Part shown: in pieces, positions 44,525-45,076 of the stretch | Layout: every line of letters begins with the position of its first letter | How positions within the stretch are numbered: position 1 is the stretch's first letter | DNA from: an uncultured Prevotella sp. | Lineage (GTDB): Bacteria; Bacteroidota; Bacteroidia; Bacteroidales; Bacteroidaceae | Direction: 5' to 3' | Length of the DNA: 45,076 nt | Assembly: GCA_905235835.1 (NCBI GenBank) | Contig: CAJONQ010000013.1 | Span: 1-45,076, forward strand | The notes under the pieces: generated by a model | The model's input: only the letters and a program-made list of their open reading frames with translations | Databases searched by the model: none | Told to the model about the DNA's origin: nothing | Translations under genes and position numbers: made by a program

Positions 44525-44548
44525 ATAAAAAGAAATCATTCCTGCAAC
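44517..44548 (-). promoter_or_regulatory. Promoter of the AAA ATPase gene
   Basis: On the minus strand GTTG (44545-44548) and TACTTTTG (44517-44524) are 20 bases apart, a near-consensus Bacteroidota promoter. Transcription would start near 44510, giving a leader of about 108 nt made largely of the first two 33-bp repeat units. Confidence 0.6.
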
Positions 44549-44581
44549 TTTTTGTGTAGAAAACTGCATAGCCATCGAGAC

Positions 44582-44650
44582 CATTCTGGGGAGTTAATTT
44601 CTCACAATCTTGGGAATTGTTATCTCACAATCTTGGGAATTTCATTTATT
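44582..44650. repeat. 23-bp tandem repeat, three copies
   Basis: Copies at 44582-44604 (diverged), 44605-44627 and 44628-44650. The two better copies share TCTCACAATCTTGGGAATT at 44600-44618 and 44623-44641. There is no coding potential. It is placed just upstream of the ATPase promoter. Confidence 0.85.
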
Positions 44651-44854
44651 ACGCTTACCTTTTTTATTGTTAATACATTTACTGCATGAAAAAAACAGTT
44701 AAATATTTGCAGGTTTAGAAAACGATATATACCCCAGTTCGGGATAAGAAAGTTGCCTAAAAAGTTGGTAATCTGAGATGTTTTGAAAAATTTCTTAAAA
44801 ATGGCTTCAACCTTCACTCATGTAGTTAATAGTTTGATAATTAGGTAATTAACC
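44651..44854. other. Gene-free A/T-rich interval
   Basis: Within the 675-base stretch after the ATPase start, this part has only a low-complexity Lys/Phe/Ile-rich minus-strand frame without start context or promoter. I see no RNA gene, IS end or further repeat. Confidence 0.5.
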
Positions 44855-44893
44855 AGTGTAGGTTACCTTCAAAAAAATAACCGAACCTACACT
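44855..44893. repeat. 10-bp perfect inverted repeat
   Basis: AGTGTAGGTT (44855-44864) and AACCTACACT (44884-44893) with a 19-base loop containing seven As. It could be a hairpin terminator of a gene beyond the window on the minus strand (the loop reads as T-rich) or a protein site. No gene is attached to it here. Confidence 0.75.
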
Positions 44894-44971
44894 CCGAGGG
44901 TCATCTAAGGGTTGTTCGGGTAGTCCGGATGGCTCGTTCCGATATCAGTTACCCCTTGTTCCAACAATGGG

Positions 44972-45037
44972 AACTGTCAGTTCCCTCCATAGAAACTGTC
45001 AGTTCCCTTGGGAGAAACTGACAGTTCCCTCCATAGT
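44972..45037. repeat. 22-bp tandem repeat, three copies, with palindromic core
   Basis: Copies start at 44972, 44994 and 45016, each with AACTGWCAGTTCCCT. The core AACTGWCAGTT is an 11-bp palindrome around a central A/T. The first and third copies also share CCATAG. The array is preceded by an inverted GTTCC/GGAAC pair (44959-44975). There is no coding potential. The array may continue beyond the window. Confidence 0.9.
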
Positions 45038-45076
45038 TACTATTGTGGAACTGCCTGTAAATAAAGCATTTATAGG

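Noticed and set aside
44402..44584. N-terminal extension of the AAA ATPase with 11-residue repeats
   Set aside because: The frame is open because the DNA repeat is 33 bp long. It crosses the likely promoter, and the ATG at 44401 has a perfect AGGAGG.
44620..44817. Minus-strand ORF of 65 codons
   Set aside because: Lys/Phe/Ile-rich product typical of A/T-rich non-coding DNA, with no promoter or homology I recognise, and its end falls in the 23-bp repeat.
44437..45037. CRISPR array
   Set aside because: The repeats are contiguous tandem units of 33, 23 and 22 bp without spacers, and no cas gene is present.

Overview
The window reads as chromosomal housekeeping DNA of a Bacteroidota member, most likely Prevotellaceae (Prevotella/Segatella-like). 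The grounds are: many start regions carry the Bacteroidota -7 element TAnnTTTG, several with TTTG about 20 bases upstream; most genes lack a Shine-Dalgarno sequence; Rho has a very long charged N-terminal insertion; and lineage-typical families of unknown function are present (DUF4301, DUF4827, DUF4348, the YtxH/holin-like trio). I recognise no phage, complete IS element, CRISPR array or tRNA. These assignments come from reading motifs, not from database searches.

Layout. (1) 0.2-10.2 kb, plus strand: rho, glyA, a probable structured RNA (6S-like candidate), ribE, an HU gene, a 29-residue ribosomal-type peptide (bS22/AURKAIP1 type), rng, a membrane glycosyltransferase, a soluble hybrid histidine kinase and a membrane-anchored EEP-family hydrolase. 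(2) 10.2-13.3 kb, minus strand: fabD, a cytoplasmic GH13 glycosidase and an AlaX-type tRNA editing protein. (3) 13.4-15.0 kb: a DUF4301 protein whose motifs resemble UDP-sugar pyrophosphorylases. (4) 15.0-25.3 kb, minus strand, ten genes in transcription order: SPOR lipoprotein, ruvX, def, a large TPR protein, a secreted unknown, thrS, a sugar nucleotidyltransferase, nrnA, a DUF4827 lipoprotein and glmM. (5) 25.5-26.4 kb: the YtxH/holin-like/unknown trio. (6) 26.4-29.0 kb, minus strand: a DUF4348 lipoprotein, murB and an MBL hydrolase, translationally overlapping. (7) 29.1-36.7 kb: pheS convergent with panE and an AlkZ-related gene; a secreted GH3 glucosidase, a patatin and trmD convergent with a second patatin. 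(8) 36.8-43.2 kb: pepP, a secreted C1 peptidase, recJ and recQ in tight order. (9) 43.2-45.1 kb: a DUF4143-type AAA ATPase whose leader carries 33-bp tandem palindromic repeats, then gene-free DNA with 23-bp and 22-bp tandem repeats.

Themes. Translation (thrS, pheS, trmD, def, alaX, bS22), envelope precursors (glmM, murB, nucleotidyltransferase, glycosyltransferase, fabD), RNA turnover and termination (rho, rng, nrnA) and DNA repair (recJ, recQ, ruvX, AlkZ-like) dominate. The points most worth a second look are the structured RNA at 3.5-3.7 kb, the DUF4301 fold inference, the 14-bp repeat over the thrS stop codon where infC would be expected, intrinsic terminators lying inside the 3' ends of opposing genes (pheS/panE and trmD/patatin), and the repeat-rich leader and flank of the terminal ATPase.
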